Shown here in pieces: positions 6,399-7,503 of a stretch of 7,503 bases of DNA. The stretch spans positions 1-7,503 of the forward strand of contig JBARRQ010000064.1 in the NCBI GenBank assembly GCA_049644305.1, read 5' to 3'. The stretch is from AC-32 sp049644305. Lineage in GTDB: Bacteria; Actinomycetota; Thermoleophilia; Gaiellales; Gaiellaceae. Position numbers and translations under genes: made by a program. The notes below the pieces were generated by a model. The model did no database searches, had not been told where the DNA came from, and worked only from the letters and a program-made list of their open reading frames with translations. Numbering within the stretch: position 1 is the first letter of the stretch; every line of letters starts with the position of its first letter.

Positions 6399-7503
6399 GC
6401 GTGTAGCTCGCCTCGCGCACGTGCTTCGGCAGGAAGACGTCGACGTAGATGTACTGGCCGACGCCACGGCCTCGGATCGTCACCCGCTCGAAGCGGCTAC
6501 CGGGGTGTGCGGACGAGGCAAGGAGGTCGCGCTTCGCAGCCGCGCCCCGCTCGTAGACGGTGCGCGTGTGCCTGCCCCAGACTTCGAGGTCGACGTTCGC
6601 AGTCGGCTTCACGGTGACGATCAGATGGCCCTTCGCGGGCAGGTACGTCCGAAACACATCCTCCGGGTCGTCTGCCTGCTCCACGTGGTCCGCGAGCACC
6701 CGATTCGGGCGGCCGGGCGCGGTCAACAGCGCGTGCCCGCTCCGGAAGAGGCCGTTCGGCTTGACGAGGTAGATGTCTTCGTTGGGCTCTTGCTGGTCGG
6801 GCGCCGGGGCCTTTCTCGCCAGCGCGGCGGGAATGTCGAGCACGCCGTATCCCGTGTCCGCATTCCAGCCTCTCTGGCCGACGTCGCGGGCGGATCGGCG
6901 CATCACCTCGAACAACTGCGTGTTCGTGAGCGTAGGGCGAAGCGTCCAGATTGCGGCCGATGCCGCGGAGACGAGGGGCGCCGAGAAGCTCGTCCCGTCG
7001 TACGAGGCGTAACCGGAGGCGTTCCAGAGCGTCGGCACGGCGACGGTCATGTTCTCGCCGGGCGCGGAGAGGTCCATCTTGGGAGAGGCGCTCGAGAAGG
7101 TCGCCACCGTGTCGGCCTCGTTGGTGGCGCCGATCGTGAGCACGTGCGGGAACGAGGCCGGATACGAGAGGGCGCTGCCTTCCGCCCGGTCGTTTCCTGC
7201 CGAGGCGACGATCAGAGAGCCGTTCCCGAAGGCCTCCATGATCGCTTGCTCCTCGATTGGGATGCGGTCGAAGCCGCCGAGGCTCAGGTTGATCACGCTC
7301 GGTCCGCGCTTCATCGCAGCGTGGAGCCCCTGGATCTCTGATCCGACCGTCAGCGCCCCGTCGGGGCTTGCATCCCAGAGCTGGAGGTTCGCCTGCGGAT
7401 AGAGGCCGACGATCCCTACGCCGTTCTGCGGGGCGGCCGCGACGGACGCGGTCGCGGTGCCGTGCAGCTCGTCCTGGTTGGCGTTGAACGTCTGCGTGTT
7501 GAG
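6373..7503 (-). CDS. Subtilisin-family (S8) serine protease with C-terminal PPC-like domain; N-terminus beyond the window
   Basis: The frame stays open from the right edge to TAG at 6375-6373, giving 376 visible residues, so the ATG at 7314 is internal. Peptidase S8 landmarks are the catalytic His in DELHGTATAS (codon 7462-7464), VINLSLGG, the oxyanion Asn in IVASAGND (codon 7192-7194) and the catalytic Ser in YDGTSFSAP (codon 6988-6990). The catalytic Asp, any propeptide and any signal peptide lie beyond the window. After the peptidase domain (ending near base 6810) comes a proline/acid-rich linker. A roughly 120-residue beta-rich region follows, with DVFRTYLPAKGHLIVTV, VDLEVW and YTLSLA, resembling the bacterial pre-peptidase C-terminal (PPC) fold. 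No C-terminal sorting signal or membrane anchor is present, so a secreted soluble enzyme is likely but unproven. The 3' end overlaps folB by 26 bp. Family assignment is firm; substrate and the PPC call are less certain. Confidence 0.93.
   Translation of the reverse strand, partial: LNTQTFNANQDELHGTATASVAAAPQNGVGIVGLYPQANLQLWDASPDGALTVGSEIQGLHAAMKRGPSVINLSLGGFDRIPIEEQAIMEAFGNGSLIVASAGNDRAEGSALSYPASFPHVLTIGATNEADTVATFSSASPKMDLSAPGENMTVAVPTLWNASGYASYDGTSFSAPLVSAASAAIWTLRPTLTNTQLFEVMRRSARDVGQRGWNADTGYGVLDIPAALARKAPAPDQQEPNEDIYLVKPNGLFRSGHALLTAPGRPNRVLADHVEQADDPEDVFRTYLPAKGHLIVTVKPTANVDLEVWGRHTRTVYERGAAAKRDLLASSAHPGSRFERVTIRGRGVGQYIYVDVFLPKHVREASYTLSLATSPR
6388..6417. terminator. Hairpin straddling the folB stop codon, candidate terminator
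   Basis: Bases 6388-6395 pair with 6410-6417 (8 perfect pairs). After a single bulged T at 6396, bases 6397-6400 pair with 6406-6409 (4 pairs) around a 5-base loop. The 12-bp stem contains the folB TGA (6396-6398) and also lies inside the last codons of the convergent protease gene, whose stop is at 6373-6375. No U-tract follows on either strand. It is the only strong stem near the folB end, so it may end folP-folB transcription; the fold is visible but the function is inferred. Confidence 0.5.

Noticed and set aside
7312..7314. ATG at 7314 as the protease start
   Set aside because: The same frame continues to the window edge and encodes the catalytic-His segment of the S8 domain, so the gene begins beyond 7503.
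6091..7341. A 416-codon open frame on the plus strand across folB and antisense to the protease
   Set aside because: It is arginine-rich, low in motif content and overlaps two genes with clear conserved motifs. Long shadow frames are expected in such GC-rich DNA.
7354..7367. Short GCCCC/GGGGC hairpin in the protease gene
   Set aside because: A 5-bp stem in about 70% GC coding DNA is expected by chance and lies mid-gene.
1..7503. tRNA or rRNA genes, CRISPR repeats, insertion sequences, attachment sites or a gene island
   Set aside because: No cloverleaf, regularly spaced repeat, transposase motif or composition shift was seen when reading both strands.

Overview
This window is high-GC chromosomal DNA from what looks like an actinobacterium. 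The evidence is strongly GC-biased third codon positions, GTG starts, tightly overlapping genes, start codons without a Shine-Dalgarno sequence, and an ftsH next to folate genes, a pairing typical of Actinobacteria. A deep-branching class such as Thermoleophilia is possible, but the sequence here cannot settle that. Coding density is nearly total: the only gaps are 82 bp (1632-1713) and about 19 bp (5214-5232). There is no RNA gene, CRISPR array, insertion sequence or prophage gene.

Layout: (1) 1-1631, plus strand: the 3' three-quarters or so of ftsH, running in from the left edge. (2) 1632-1713: a short convergent gap holding a long hairpin, a likely two-way terminator. (3) 5213-1714, minus strand: two ABC exporter half-transporter genes joined by a 1-nt TGATG overlap. 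Their nucleotide-binding motifs are complementary in the way expected of a heterodimeric exporter with one catalytic and one degenerate ATP site. (4) 5214-5232: a very short divergent promoter region in which the two candidate -10 boxes overlap on opposite strands. (5) 5233-6398, plus strand: folP (dihydropteroate synthase) and folB (dihydroneopterin aldolase), overlapping by 4 nt (GTGA). (6) 7503-6373, minus strand: the C-terminal part of a subtilisin-family (S8) serine protease with a C-terminal beta-sandwich resembling a PPC domain. It runs off the right edge, and its 3' end overlaps the end of folB by 26 bp.

How the genes relate: folP and folB belong to the tetrahydrofolate pathway. FolB makes 6-hydroxymethyl-dihydropterin, and FolP condenses its diphosphate with p-aminobenzoate. 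In well-known actinobacteria the order is ftsH-folE-folP-folB-folK. Here the ABC pair, in reverse orientation, sits where folE would be, and the protease gene sits where folK would be. The cluster therefore appears split or rearranged in this lineage. Nothing shows a functional link between the exporter, the protease and folate synthesis.

I found no clearly new biological system. The points most worth a second look are the compact two-way promoter with possibly leaderless transcripts, the hairpin straddling the folB stop codon inside a convergent gene overlap, and the interrupted fol cluster.
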